Assembly (NCBI RefSeq): GCF_001636055.1
Contig: NZ_CP011789.1
Location: 3,534,001-3,598,000 of the forward strand
Length of the DNA: 64,000 nucleotides
Direction: 5' to 3'
Source: Pseudomonas putida
Lineage (GTDB): Bacteria > Pseudomonadota > Gammaproteobacteria > Pseudomonadales > Pseudomonadaceae
The notes under the pieces are model-generated. The model did not search any database and had not been told where the DNA came from. It saw only the letters and a list, made by a program, of their open reading frames with translations. A program made the translations under genes and the position numbers. Below, in pieces: positions 7,396-16,508 of the stretch. Each line of letters begins with the position of its first letter. Position 1 is the stretch's first letter.

Positions 7396-8616
7396 ATGCA
7401 ACTCATCGCCAAGCTCGGCATTCTCGCCGACGCCGCCAAATACGATGCATCCTGCGCCAGCAGCGGCGCGCCCAAGCGCAGCTCGCGGGGGCGTGACGGG
7501 CTTGGCGCCACCGATGGCATGGGCATCTGCCACAGCTATACCCCTGACGGGCGCTGCGTGTCGCTGCTCAAGGTGCTGCTCACCAACTTTTGCCTGTACG
7601 ACTGCCAGTACTGCGTCAATCGCCGCTCCAGCAACGTGCCTCGCGCACGCTTCAGCCCCGAGGAAGTGGTGCGCCTGACCCTCGACTTCTACCGGCGCAA
7701 CTGCATCAGCGGGCTGTTCCTGAGCTCGGGCATCATCCGCTCGGCCGACTACACCATGGAGCAGTTGAACCGCGTTGCCAGGCTGCTGCGCGAAGAGCAC
7801 GGTTTCCGCGGCTACATCCACCTCAAGACCATCCCCGACGCCGACCCGCTGCTGATCGAAGAAGCCGGGCGCCTGGCCGACCGGCTGAGCGTCAACGTCG
7901 AGCTGCCCACCGAGGCCAGCCTCAAGCGCCTGGCGCCGGAGAAACAAGCACACACCATCCGCCAGGCCATGGGCGTGATTCACCACGGCCAGCAGGCCGT
8001 GGCCGGCGAACCGCGGGCGCCGCGTTTCACGCCGGCCGGCCAGAGCACCCAGGTAATCGTCGGTGCCGATGCCACCGACGACCGCACCCTGCTGCGCAAC
8101 GCCGAATCGCTGTACCAGGGCTATGGCCTCAAGCGCGTGTACTACTCCGCCTTCAGCCCGATCCCGGACAGCCCGAACAGCGTGCCCCTGGCCGCACCGC
8201 CGCTGCTGCGCGAGCACCGCCTGTACCAGGCCGACTTCCTGATGCGTGGCTACGGCTACAAGGCCGGCGAGCTGCTCGGCCAAGCCGGTAACCTGGCGTT
8301 GGACATCGACCCCAAGCTGGCCTGGGCCCTGGCCAACCGCGAGGTCTTTCCGCTGGACCTGAACCGCGCCGAGCCCGCCCTGCTCGCCCGCATTCCCGGT
8401 ATCGGCCTGCGCAGCGTACAGCGGCTGGTGGCGCTGCGACGCGAGCGGCGGATCCGCTACGACGATCTGATCCAACTGCGCTGCGTGCTGGAAAAGGCCC
8501 GGCCGTTCATCGTCACCAGCGATTACCGCCCGGCCCAGGCCGAACTGCGCAGCGGCTTGCTGCGCCAACGCCTGCGCGAACCGCAGGCACCGGTGCAGAT
8601 GGGGCTATGGGCTTGA
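7396..8616 (+). CDS. Radical SAM protein, putative DNA modification/repair family
   Basis: A 406-residue radical SAM enzyme. The 4Fe-4S cluster motif is CLYDCQYC (CxxxCxxC) near residue 72, after the family signature ICHSYTPDGRCVSLLKVLLTNF. The TIM-barrel core follows (FLSSGIIRSADYTMEQL; YIHLKTIPDADP). Near residue 330 is a helix-hairpin-helix-like DNA-binding segment, LLARIPGIGLRSVQRLVALR. It matches the family described as putative DNA modification/repair radical SAM proteins, always paired with the next gene. A LexA box 17 bases upstream indicates SOS control. The start is ATG at 7396. The reaction is unknown. Confidence 0.92.
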   Translation: MQLIAKLGILADAAKYDASCASSGAPKRSSRGRDGLGATDGMGICHSYTPDGRCVSLLKVLLTNFCLYDCQYCVNRRSSNVPRARFSPEEVVRLTLDFYRRNCISGLFLSSGIIRSADYTMEQLNRVARLLREEHGFRGYIHLKTIPDADPLLIEEAGRLADRLSVNVELPTEASLKRLAPEKQAHTIRQAMGVIHHGQQAVAGEPRAPRFTPAGQSTQVIVGADATDDRTLLRNAESLYQGYGLKRVYYSAFSPIPDSPNSVPLAAPPLLREHRLYQADFLMRGYGYKAGELLGQAGNLALDIDPKLAWALANREVFPLDLNRAEPALLARIPGIGLRSVQRLVALRRERRIRYDDLIQLRCVLEKARPFIVTSDYRPAQAELRSGLLRQRLREPQAPVQMGLWA

Positions 8617-9440
8617 TCGCGCTGGATTGCGACGACCTGTTCGGCACCTGGCGCGACCAGGCACGGGCGCTGCTCGGCCATGGCATCGACCCGGCCGAGG
8701 TGACCTGGGGCCAGGGGCCGATGGACGACCTGCTGGCCATTCCCACGCCTTTGCCACAAGGGCCCGGCCCCTTCCGTGCGCGGGTGCCGGCGGCCTTGTT
8801 GGCACAACTCGAGCAGGCCGCTCGCTATCGCGGCGAACAACGCTGGAACCTGCTGTACGAAGTCCTCTGGCGTGTCGCCCATGGCGATCGCACCGCAATG
8901 CTCGCCGGCGACCGCCTGGGCAGCGAGTTGCAGCGGCGTATCAAGCAGGTCTCTCGCGAGGCGCATCACCTGCACGCCTTCGTGCGCTTCGTGCCGTTGC
9001 CGGAAGCGGTCGCCGAGCGCCTGCAACTGGACCTGGTGGCCTACCACGAACCTGCCCATGACATCCTTGAAAGCGCCAGTGGCCATTTTGCCGACCGCCT
9101 CGGGCGCCAGCGCTGGCTGATCGCAACGCCCACCGATGGCATACGTTTCGACGGCAGCGAGCTCGACTACCGTCGGCAGTGTCCCCGTGAATGGGTGGAC
9201 TGGGCGCGCCATGCCGAAGATCCCGGCGCCGAGCTGTGGCGTACCTACTACCGCTCCACCTTCAACCCGGCGCGGCTGAACCCTGATGCCCTGCGCCTGC
9301 ACATGCCGGGGCGTTTCTGGCGCCACCTGCCCGAGGGCATGCTCATTCCCCAGCTCGAAGGTTTGGCGCGCCAAGGCAAGCAACGCGACGGGCAGGCACT
9401 GGAGGTTGGCTTGCAACGTGGCAAGCGGGTCGGGCGCTGA
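8607..9440 (+). CDS. DUF4130 protein partnered with radical SAM enzyme
   Basis: A 277-residue protein overlapping the radical SAM gene by 10 bases, so the two are translationally coupled. The C-terminal two thirds match the DUF4130 / probable DNA-metabolism family: QVSREAHHLHAFVRFVPL, then DILESASGHFADRLGRQRWLIATP, ending WRTYYRSTFNPARLNP and MPGRFWRHLPEG. In many bacteria this module is fused to a UdgX-type uracil-DNA glycosylase; here the protein stops about 50 residues after the conserved block, so the glycosylase domain is absent. The function is inferred to be DNA repair from its partner and the shared SOS promoter. Confidence 0.88.
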   Translation: MGLIALDCDDLFGTWRDQARALLGHGIDPAEVTWGQGPMDDLLAIPTPLPQGPGPFRARVPAALLAQLEQAARYRGEQRWNLLYEVLWRVAHGDRTAMLAGDRLGSELQRRIKQVSREAHHLHAFVRFVPLPEAVAERLQLDLVAYHEPAHDILESASGHFADRLGRQRWLIATPTDGIRFDGSELDYRRQCPREWVDWARHAEDPGAELWRTYYRSTFNPARLNPDALRLHMPGRFWRHLPEGMLIPQLEGLARQGKQRDGQALEVGLQRGKRVGR

Positions 9441-9493
9441 GCGCCGTTGTTGCCTACACTTTCGCTGATTGCCTCTGATTTCCGGGAGCCACC

Positions 9494-9712
9494 ATGGACG
9501 ATTCCAGCCAAGGCAAGCCACCCACCTTCTGGCAGATGCTGCACAGCATCCTGGCTGCCGCCTTCGGCGTGCAGAGCGGCAAGAACCGCGCGCGCGACTT
9601 CACCCACGGCAAGGCCAGCCACTTCATCGTGATGGGGGTGATGTTCACCCTGGTGTTCATCCTGGTGCTGGTGGGGCTGGTGCAGTTGGCGATGCATCTG
9701 ACGGGGCGGTGA
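9494..9712 (+). CDS. DUF2970 small membrane protein
   Basis: A 72-residue protein with a short charged N-terminus, the family block PTFWQMLHSILAAAFGVQSG and one C-terminal transmembrane helix (FIVMGVMFTLVFILVLVGLVQLA). This is the standard architecture of DUF2970 proteins, whose function is unknown. GGGAG 6 bases before the ATG supports the start. It follows the DUF4130 gene by 53 bases and could be read through from the SOS promoter, but nothing else ties it to repair. Confidence 0.88.
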   Translation: MDDSSQGKPPTFWQMLHSILAAAFGVQSGKNRARDFTHGKASHFIVMGVMFTLVFILVLVGLVQLAMHLTGR

Positions 9713-9746
9713 AACAATCATTTGACGCGCGCAGGCCAGAACGCAC

Positions 9747-9775
9747 CCGCCCGCGGAATTCCCTCCCGCGGGCGG
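9747..9775. terminator. GC hairpin between convergent small genes
   Basis: CCGCCCGCGG (9747-9756) is exactly complementary to CCGCGGGCGG (9766-9775) with a 9-base loop. It lies between the stop codons of the DUF2970 gene and the minus-strand 37-residue gene. No U-tract on either side. Confidence 0.5.
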
Positions 9776-9807
9776 CTCAGGTTGCAGTTCACGGTCTGAA
9801 GTTTGCG

Positions 9808-9921
9808 TTACTGATGGCTGACCCAGTACACAGCGGTCACGACAACCAGCACGATCAGGCACAGGATCGCCCAGGCGTCGACACTGCTGTCAGGCTTGCG
9901 GAGCTTGGTCGGGTTTCCCAT
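9808..9921 (-). CDS. 37-residue single-pass membrane protein
   Basis: An ATG at 9921 opens a 38-codon frame ending in TAA at 9808-9810. The product begins MGNPTKLRKPDSSVDAW and continues with one strongly hydrophobic helix (AILCLIVLVVVTAVYWV) and a short tail SHQ. AAGAGG lies 12 bases upstream. The basic N-terminus followed by a single helix is typical of small inner-membrane proteins. A different-frame ATG five bases upstream does not give this product. I believe similar small proteins occur in other pseudomonads but cannot test this here. Confidence 0.6.
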   Translation of the reverse strand: MGNPTKLRKPDSSVDAWAILCLIVLVVVTAVYWVSHQ

Positions 9922-10005
9922 TGCATTGCCTCTTGTAGTGGTTATGGGAATGCACGTCACACCAGCAGTTAAGTCCAGCAATGCCCTTTGCTCAAGCAGG
10001 GTCTT

Positions 10006-11085
10006 TCAATAATCGACGGGTGACGTCAGGAACGGGTAGCGATAGTCGGTGCCCCGCCCCTCTGCGCTGTAGCGGCGAAAGTCGATGCCATAGCCTTTGC
10101 GGCCGCTCAGTTCCAGCCAGCGCTGCGCCTTCACCGCATCGATGGCCTGCAGCACTGGCAGGCGGTACAGGTGTTGCCCGTCACGGTCCATCGCCAGGCC
10201 CCGGGCGTCGTCATGCAGCATCACCATGGCCCAGCCGCCCAGGCTGAAATGCCCGCCCATGAGCACGCTCAGCCGCCCATCCACGCGCGCCTGCAAGGCC
10301 TCGGGCGAACTGTTGACCGCGCTGAACAACACATCGCGCCCCGGCACCAGGCCAGCCGCCTCGAACGCCTGCATTGCACCGAACGCCATCTGGTCGTTCG
10401 CCGACCACACCAGGCGCACCCGCGGATAGCGCTGCAGCAGCAACTTGGCCTGCTCGAAGGCCCGTTGGCGGCTCCAGCCGCCATACACCAGCTGGCGCAA
10501 GCGTACGTGCGGAAACTCGGCCAACGCCCGCTGCATGCCTTGCTCGCGCAGTTGCGAAGCAGGCGTGGTGCTGATGCCGGAAAACGCCAGCAGCTCGATC
10601 GGTTCGCCTGTTGGGGGCAGGCTGGCGACCAGGTCGTGCAGCATCTGGTATCCCGCCTGTTCGTCATTGCCGACCAGTGAGCCGAGCAGCGGCGCGTACT
10701 TGCCCGGCTGTGCCTGAATCGCCTCGGCCTGCCCCTCGGTCAGGCCGTTGTTGACCAACAACAGCTTGACCCCGCTGCCCTGCGACAGGCGCATGATCTC
10801 TGGCGCCACATACTGCTCGTTGACCAGCACCAGGTAGTCGGGCTTGTGCTCACCCTGCAGGATCGCCCGCGCCTGCTCCAGTAGCCGCTCGGCCTGGCGC
10901 TCGCCGTACTCCACGCGCAGATCCATGCCCAGGTCGTCGGCCGCCGCTTGCATGAAACGCGAATAGCCAACCCAGAACGTCTCATCGGACAACCCGGGAT
11001 TGAGAAAAGCCACCGAAGCGGCTTGGGCGTTTGCCACCAGCGGCAGACCCAGGCACAGGCTGCGGCACAGCGTCCTGATGACCAT
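10006..11085 (-). CDS. Orphan periplasmic binding protein (sugar-type, Peripla_BP_4 fold)
   Basis: About 359 residues. A signal peptide (MVIRTLCRSLCLGLPLVANAQA) is followed by a type I periplasmic-binding fold: VAFLNPGLSDETFWVGYSRF, then the hinge-region blocks LLLVNNGLT, VWSANDQMAFGAMQAFEAAGL and LFSAVNSSPEALQARVDGRL. Such proteins bind sugars or autoinducer-2 and hand them to ABC importers or sensor kinases. No permease, ATPase or sensor gene adjoins it, so its partner is elsewhere. ATG at 11085 is chosen because GGGA lies 8 bases before it and it starts the signal peptide; in-frame ATGs lie further upstream. Confidence 0.82.
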   Translation of the reverse strand: MVIRTLCRSLCLGLPLVANAQAASVAFLNPGLSDETFWVGYSRFMQAAADDLGMDLRVEYGERQAERLLEQARAILQGEHKPDYLVLVNEQYVAPEIMRLSQGSGVKLLLVNNGLTEGQAEAIQAQPGKYAPLLGSLVGNDEQAGYQMLHDLVASLPPTGEPIELLAFSGISTTPASQLREQGMQRALAEFPHVRLRQLVYGGWSRQRAFEQAKLLLQRYPRVRLVWSANDQMAFGAMQAFEAAGLVPGRDVLFSAVNSSPEALQARVDGRLSVLMGGHFSLGGWAMVMLHDDARGLAMDRDGQHLYRLPVLQAIDAVKAQRWLELSGRKGYGIDFRRYSAEGRGTDYRYPFLTSPVDY

Positions 11086-11299
11086 GCGAGACATCCCTGC
11101 AAAAGCAAAGGATACAGTATAACGGCGCATGGCCATCACGGATAAATAGCAGCCAGTCTCACTTAGTCCAAATGGTTCTTTTCATATGCAAAAACATCAC
11201 TTTAGCGCATAAATACAACCTGTTATCGTTCCCCCGCTCCGACCCGGAGTGCGCGGCCGTGCGCGCGATTAGCTGCATGCAGCCTGAGACAGGACTTTT

Positions 11300-12952
11300 A
11301 TGTACGTATACGACGAGTACGATCAGCGGATCATCGAGGACCGCGTCAAGCAGTTCCGTGATCAGACCCGCCGCTACCTGGCCGGTGAGCTGAGCGAAGA
11401 AGAATTCCGCCCTCTGCGCCTGCAGAACGGCCTCTACATCCAACGTTTCGCCCCGATGCTGCGCGTCGCCGTGCCCTACGGCCAGTTGAACGCGCGCCAG
11501 GTCCGCATGCTGGCCAAGATTGCCCGCGACTACGACAAGGGCTACGCGCACATCTCCACCCGCCAGAACGTGCAGTTCAACTGGCCTGCGCTGGAAGACA
11601 TCCCGGACATCCTGGCTGAACTGGCCACCGTGCAGATGCACGCGATCCAGACCAGCGGCAACTGCCTGCGCAACACCACCACCGACCAGTTTGCCGGCGT
11701 TGCCGCAGACGAGCTGATCGATCCACGCCCCTGGTGTGAGATCGTCCGCCAGTGGACCACCTTCCACCCGGAATTTGCCTACCTGCCGCGCAAGTTCAAG
11801 ATTGCGATCAACGGTTCGAAGGAAGACCGCGCGGCCATCGAAGTGCACGACATCGGCCTTGAGCCTGTGCGCAACGCAGCTGGCGAGCTGGGCTTCCGCG
11901 TGCTGGTCGGTGGCGGCCTGGGCCGCACGCCGGTGGTCGGTTCGTTCATCAATGAGTTCCTGCCCTGGCAGGACCTGATCAGCTACCTCGACGCCATCCT
12001 GCGCGTGTACAACCGTTACGGCCGTCGTGACAACAAGTACAAGGCGCGGATCAAGATCCTGGTCAAGGCCCTGACGCCAGAAGTGTTCGCCGAGAAGGTC
12101 GAGGCCGAAATGGCCCACCTGCGTGGCGGCAACAGCACCCTGACCGAAGCAGAAGTCCAGCGCGTCTCGCGTCACTTCATCGACCCCGAGTACCAGGCCC
12201 TCGACAATGTCGACTACAGCGCCCTGGACCAGGAGCACCCAGGGTTCGCCCGCTGGCGTTCGCGCAACACCCGTGCGCACAAAAAGCCTGGCTATGTGGC
12301 CGTGACCCTGTCGCTCAAACCTACCGGCGTCGCTCCTGGCGACCTGACCGACAAGCAGCTCGATGCCGTGGCGGACCTCGCCGAGCGCTACAGCTTCGGC
12401 TTCCTGCGCACCTCGCACGAGCAGAACATCATCCTCGCCGACGTCGAGCAGCGCCAGCTGCACGCACTGTGGCTGGAACTGCGTGAAGGCGGTTTCGCCA
12501 CGCCCAACATCGGCCTGCTGACCGACATCATCTGCTGCCCAGGCGGCGACTTCTGCTCGCTGGCCAATGCCAAGTCGATCCCGATCGCCGAATCCATCCA
12601 GCGCCGCTTCGACGACCTGGACTACCTGTTCGACATCGGCGAGCTGGACCTCAACATTTCCGGCTGCATGAACGCCTGCGGCCACCACCACGTGGGCCAC
12701 ATCGGCATCCTCGGCGTGGACAAGAAAGGCGAGGAGTTCTACCAGGTTTCGCTGGGCGGCAACGCCGCGCGCGATGCGAGCCTGGGCAAGATTCTCGGCC
12801 CCTCCTTCGCCCAGGACGACATGGCTGACGTGATCGAGAAGCTGATCAACGTGTACGTCGAGCAGCGCAACGAAGACGAGCGCTTCATCGACACCTACCA
12901 GCGTATCGGCATCGACCCATTCAAGGAACGCGTCTATGCAGCGAATCATTAA
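11300..12952 (+). CDS. cysI: Sulfite/nitrite reductase haemoprotein (sulfite reductase beta component)
   Basis: A 550-residue cytosolic enzyme that reduces sulfite to sulfide with six electrons. It contains two ferredoxin-like half domains and the sirohaem/4Fe-4S site: CPGGDFC (C-x5-C) near residue 413 and CMNAC (C-x3-C) near residue 455, followed by GHHHVGHIGILG. Conserved RQNVQFNWP and TSGNCLRNTTTDQFAG occur in the first half. The length suits the ferredoxin- or DUF934-linked CysI of pseudomonads rather than the NADPH-dependent enzyme. The AT-rich leader 11160-11299 probably holds the promoter. It overlaps the next gene by 17 bases. Confidence 0.95.
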   Translation: MYVYDEYDQRIIEDRVKQFRDQTRRYLAGELSEEEFRPLRLQNGLYIQRFAPMLRVAVPYGQLNARQVRMLAKIARDYDKGYAHISTRQNVQFNWPALEDIPDILAELATVQMHAIQTSGNCLRNTTTDQFAGVAADELIDPRPWCEIVRQWTTFHPEFAYLPRKFKIAINGSKEDRAAIEVHDIGLEPVRNAAGELGFRVLVGGGLGRTPVVGSFINEFLPWQDLISYLDAILRVYNRYGRRDNKYKARIKILVKALTPEVFAEKVEAEMAHLRGGNSTLTEAEVQRVSRHFIDPEYQALDNVDYSALDQEHPGFARWRSRNTRAHKKPGYVAVTLSLKPTGVAPGDLTDKQLDAVADLAERYSFGFLRTSHEQNIILADVEQRQLHALWLELREGGFATPNIGLLTDIICCPGGDFCSLANAKSIPIAESIQRRFDDLDYLFDIGELDLNISGCMNACGHHHVGHIGILGVDKKGEEFYQVSLGGNAARDASLGKILGPSFAQDDMADVIEKLINVYVEQRNEDERFIDTYQRIGIDPFKERVYAANH

Positions 12953-13430
12953 GAACAACCAGCTCATCGACGAAACCTGGCACCTGCTGCCCAAGGAAAC
13001 CTCGTTCGACGAGCTGACCAACTGCGACGACTACATCGTTCCACTGCAGCTGTGGCGCGACCATGCCCATGCCCTCAAGGCCCGCGACGGCGGCCTGGGC
13101 GTGTGGCTGGACAGCGACGAAGAAGCCGAGGAAATCGGCGAGGACGTCCAGCACTTCCAGGTCATCGCCCTGAACTTCCCGGCCTTCACCGACGGGCGCA
13201 ACTACTCCAATGCGCGCCTGCTGCGTGATCGCTACCAGTACAAGGGCGAGCTGCGTGCCATTGGCGACGTACTGCGCGACCAACTGTTCTACATGGCCCG
13301 CTGCGGCTTCGATGCCTTCGCCATCCGTGCCGACAAGGACCCGGAAGACGCGTTGCAGAGCCTGAAGGACTTCTCGGTAACCTACCAGGGTGCCACCGAC
13401 GAGCCGCTGCCGCTGTTCCGCCGCCGCTGA
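12936..13430 (+). CDS. DUF934 protein, sulfite reduction partner
   Basis: A 164-residue cytosolic protein of the DUF934 family, which almost always follows cysI in pseudomonads. Blocks seen: VPLQLWRDHAHALKAR, GVWLDSDEEAEEIGEDV, FPAFTDGRNYSNARLLRDRY and YKGELRAIGDVLRDQLFYMARCGFDAF. Known only as an oxidoreductase-associated sulfite-reduction protein, with no assigned catalytic residues. Its start lies inside the end of cysI, giving translational coupling. A good terminator follows. Confidence 0.92.
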   Translation: MQRIIKNNQLIDETWHLLPKETSFDELTNCDDYIVPLQLWRDHAHALKARDGGLGVWLDSDEEAEEIGEDVQHFQVIALNFPAFTDGRNYSNARLLRDRYQYKGELRAIGDVLRDQLFYMARCGFDAFAIRADKDPEDALQSLKDFSVTYQGATDEPLPLFRRR

Positions 13431-13448
13431 TCGCCGCCTGCTGTAACG

Positions 13449-13480
13449 AACGGCCCGCCTTCTCGCGGGCCGTTTCGTTT
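13449..13480 (+). terminator. Rho-independent terminator of cysI operon
   Basis: AACGGCCCGC (13449-13458) pairs with GCGGGCCGTT (13465-13474) over a 6-base loop and is followed by TCGTTT and, 6 bases on, a T6 run. It lies 18 bases after the DUF934 stop. Confidence 0.9.
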
Positions 13481-13556
13481 GCGCGTTTTTTCTAATGTTG
13501 AGTGCTGGCCTGCCGATATCACGGGTGTACCCGTATCTCTATTCGGCAGGACGCTA

Positions 13557-15134
13557 ATGAATCCGATAGCAGCTGCACAGCGCCTGGCCCCGGTCCTGAC
13601 TGCCCCGCAACCGGCCCCGGCCAGCGCCAGCAACCCGACCGGCATCGCCAGTGTCTCGGCAGTCCCGAGCACCAGCGTGGTTCTCGGCCAGAGCAACACC
13701 ATCAGCGATTCCGAGACCTACTCGCGCCAGGGTCTGCTGCCAGGCCAGGTCCGCTATGTCTGGGAAAAGGACAGCCAGGACAAGCTCGCCACCACGCTGC
13801 AGACCGCCTTCCAGTCATCCAGCAGCGCGGGCCGCTTCAAAGGCATTGGTGCGGCCTTGATCGAACAGCTCGCACAGAACGGCGGAAAGAACATCTCGCA
13901 GTCGGTGTTCGCCTTCAGCGACGACTCTCCAATCGACCCTGGCGTGCTCAAGCTGCAGCAGCAGCGCCTGCGCGAGAATCCTGACAGCGGCGTCACCTTC
14001 AGCCTGACCACCGCGTCCGGCGCGACCATTCGCTTGTCGCTGGCCAGCAGCGAAAAGGGCCTGGCGGTGAGCGCGGAAGTCGAAGGCGGCTCGCTCAGCA
14101 GCGAAGAACTCAAGGGCCTGGGCAACCTCGCCGACGCCTTCCAGTCCACCATCGATGGCCTCAACGAGGTGCCACCCCAGCTCAAGCTCGGCGCACTGGT
14201 CAAGCTCGATCCGAAGCTGTTCAGCGCCTTGCAGATAAACAGCAAGTTCGAATCCCTGAGCGGCGAGCAGACCTTCTCCCTGAGCCTCGATGACAAGGCG
14301 CGCAGCCTCAGCCTGCAGGGCCCGACCGGCCAGGTGCAACTGAGCCTGGACACCCAGGACGCCGAGCTGCTGGGCAAGTCGGCGCAGCGCAAGGCGGCGA
14401 TCGACAACTACCTGACCCAGTTCGACGCCGCCCAGCGCCGTGGCCGTGGCGACGAGAACCTGATGAACCTGTTCAAGAACGCGTTCACCCAGCTCAACAG
14501 CATCGACGACAATCGCCAACCTGCGGTGCAAAGCCCGACGGCCCTGAACGACAAGGACCGTGCCCTGCTCAGCGGCCTGGCCGACTTCAGCGCCTCGATC
14601 AGCGAAACCACACGCAGAAGCAACCCGATGCGCCTGGACGAAACCGACAGTTTCACCTTCAGCACCTCGCAGAGCACCACGGTCAAGAACCGTGGCCTGC
14701 AGGACCGGTCGGTGGAGCAGAACCAGCAGAGCAAACTCACCGCCTCGTTCCACCGCGGCCTGAATCCGCTGACCAACCTGGTGCTGGGCAGCGACCGCGA
14801 GTCGCAGAACTACAGCTACCACCTGATCGACGACCAGGCCAGCAGCACCACCCGCCTGGCCTATGACAAAGGCCAACTGGTGGAAGCCAGCGCGACCCAG
14901 CAGGCGAGCCAGAAAGAGCGGATCCTCACTTATGTCGATGGCGACCTGAAAAGCGACGTGACCACGCCCAAGGCAGTGACCCAGTCGCGCAACGTGCTGA
15001 ACCTGCTCAGGGATGCATTCGAGCAGGACCGCATCGCCCAGCGCGATCGCGGTGTGTCGCTGCTCGAAGGGCTGCTGCAATCGCAGCGCAGTCGCTGGTT
15101 GTTGCAGACCGATCCGTCGAAGATCGCGGCCTGA
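13557..15134 (+). CDS. Large uncharacterised Ser/Gln-rich protein
   Basis: A 525-residue protein. There is no signal peptide, transmembrane helix or recognisable catalytic motif. The N-terminal 50 residues are Ala/Pro/Ser-rich and low in complexity (LAPVLTAPQPAPASASNPTG). The rest is mostly polar, with periodic beta-type segments (GVTFSLTTASGATIRLSLASSEKGLAVSAEVEGG; VQLSLDTQDAELLGKSAQRK), looking like a cytosolic or secreted structural protein. The composition recalls hook-length or adhesin-associated proteins, but I see no defining motif. Start at 13557 (GGACG upstream) rather than 13479, which lies in the terminator tail. Function unknown. Confidence 0.82.
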   Translation: MNPIAAAQRLAPVLTAPQPAPASASNPTGIASVSAVPSTSVVLGQSNTISDSETYSRQGLLPGQVRYVWEKDSQDKLATTLQTAFQSSSSAGRFKGIGAALIEQLAQNGGKNISQSVFAFSDDSPIDPGVLKLQQQRLRENPDSGVTFSLTTASGATIRLSLASSEKGLAVSAEVEGGSLSSEELKGLGNLADAFQSTIDGLNEVPPQLKLGALVKLDPKLFSALQINSKFESLSGEQTFSLSLDDKARSLSLQGPTGQVQLSLDTQDAELLGKSAQRKAAIDNYLTQFDAAQRRGRGDENLMNLFKNAFTQLNSIDDNRQPAVQSPTALNDKDRALLSGLADFSASISETTRRSNPMRLDETDSFTFSTSQSTTVKNRGLQDRSVEQNQQSKLTASFHRGLNPLTNLVLGSDRESQNYSYHLIDDQASSTTRLAYDKGQLVEASATQQASQKERILTYVDGDLKSDVTTPKAVTQSRNVLNLLRDAFEQDRIAQRDRGVSLLEGLLQSQRSRWLLQTDPSKIAA

Positions 15135-15141
15135 CAAAGGA

Positions 15142-15174
15142 CCTGTGGGAGCGGCGAACCGCCGCCGCCACAGG
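15142..15174. repeat. REP-like hairpin between convergent genes
   Basis: CCTGTGG (15142-15148) pairs with CCACAGG (15168-15174) around an inner GCGGCG/CGCCGC stem. It lies between the 525-residue gene and ureG, both of which end here, and can stop transcription from either side. Confidence 0.6.
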
Positions 15175-15198
15175 GACTGAGTCAAGCTCAGAGAAGGC

Positions 15199-15822
<624 letters not shown>

Positions 15823-15833
15823 GTTGGCAGTCC

Positions 15834-16508
15834 TCAGGAACGGAACAAACGGGTGTATTGGGTTTCGTGTCGTGACGAGGCAATGGCCAGCAGCGGCAGG
15901 CCGCCGCCCAGTTCGTCATCGCCAAGGGTCAGAGCCTGGTCGAGCACGGCGGGCAACTCGGCGCCCAAGTCGCGCAGCAAGGTCTGGGCCGCCTGCTGGC
16001 CGAAAGGCACCAGCTTGACCCCGGCCATGACGGCGCCTTCAAGCCAGGCGAAGCCATGGCCGAGGGCCAGGTCGCGCAGCGGGATCGACCAGTGCGCGCC
16101 CAGCCAGGCCATGCCACCGAGCTGGGATAGCTCGATGCTCTCACGCCAGGCCGGCGCCTGGGCCAGTTGCCAGCCATCGAGCAGCCGCGCCAGGGCGCTG
16201 CCCCGCTGGCGTTCTTCAAGCCGCAGCTCGGCCGTCTCGCGGTTGGCCAGCAGAAACTGGGTCCAGCGTGCGAAGGCCTCGGCATCATCGTCCTGGCATG
16301 CGCGGTAGAGGCGCGCCAGCAACGGCCAGTCGAGACAGCCCAGGGTGTCGTGCAACTGCTCACGCTGCCAGGCACAAAAGCCGGCCGTGTCACGCACCCA
16401 ACCGGCCTCGACGGCCCACTCCAGACCTTGCGAGTAGGTGAAACCACCCACCGGCAGGCCCGGGCTCGCCAGTTGCAGCAGACGCAACAGCGCCAGGTCG
16501 CTGCTCAT
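15834..16508 (-). CDS. ureF: Urease accessory protein UreF
   Basis: A 224-residue all-helical protein that acts as a checkpoint on UreG GTPase activity in the UreDFG-apo-urease complex. It has the typical N-terminal signature [29 protein letters not shown] and a C-terminal [17 protein letters not shown]. The start codon overlaps the ureJ stop by one base (TGATG), giving tight coupling. Confidence 0.97.
   Translation of the reverse strand: MSSDLALLRLLQLASPGLPVGGFTYSQGLEWAVEAGWVRDTAGFCAWQREQLHDTLGCLDWPLLARLYRACQDDDAEAFARWTQFLLANRETAELRLEERQRGSALARLLDGWQLAQAPAWRESIELSQLGGMAWLGAHWSIPLRDLALGHGFAWLEGAVMAGVKLVPFGQQAAQTLLRDLGAELPAVLDQALTLGDDELGGGLPLLAIASSRHETQYTRLFRS

Noticed and set aside
11159..13021. 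A 620-codon open frame antisense to cysI
   Set aside because: cysI has intact sirohaem cysteines on the plus strand; the antisense frame has none and no credible start.
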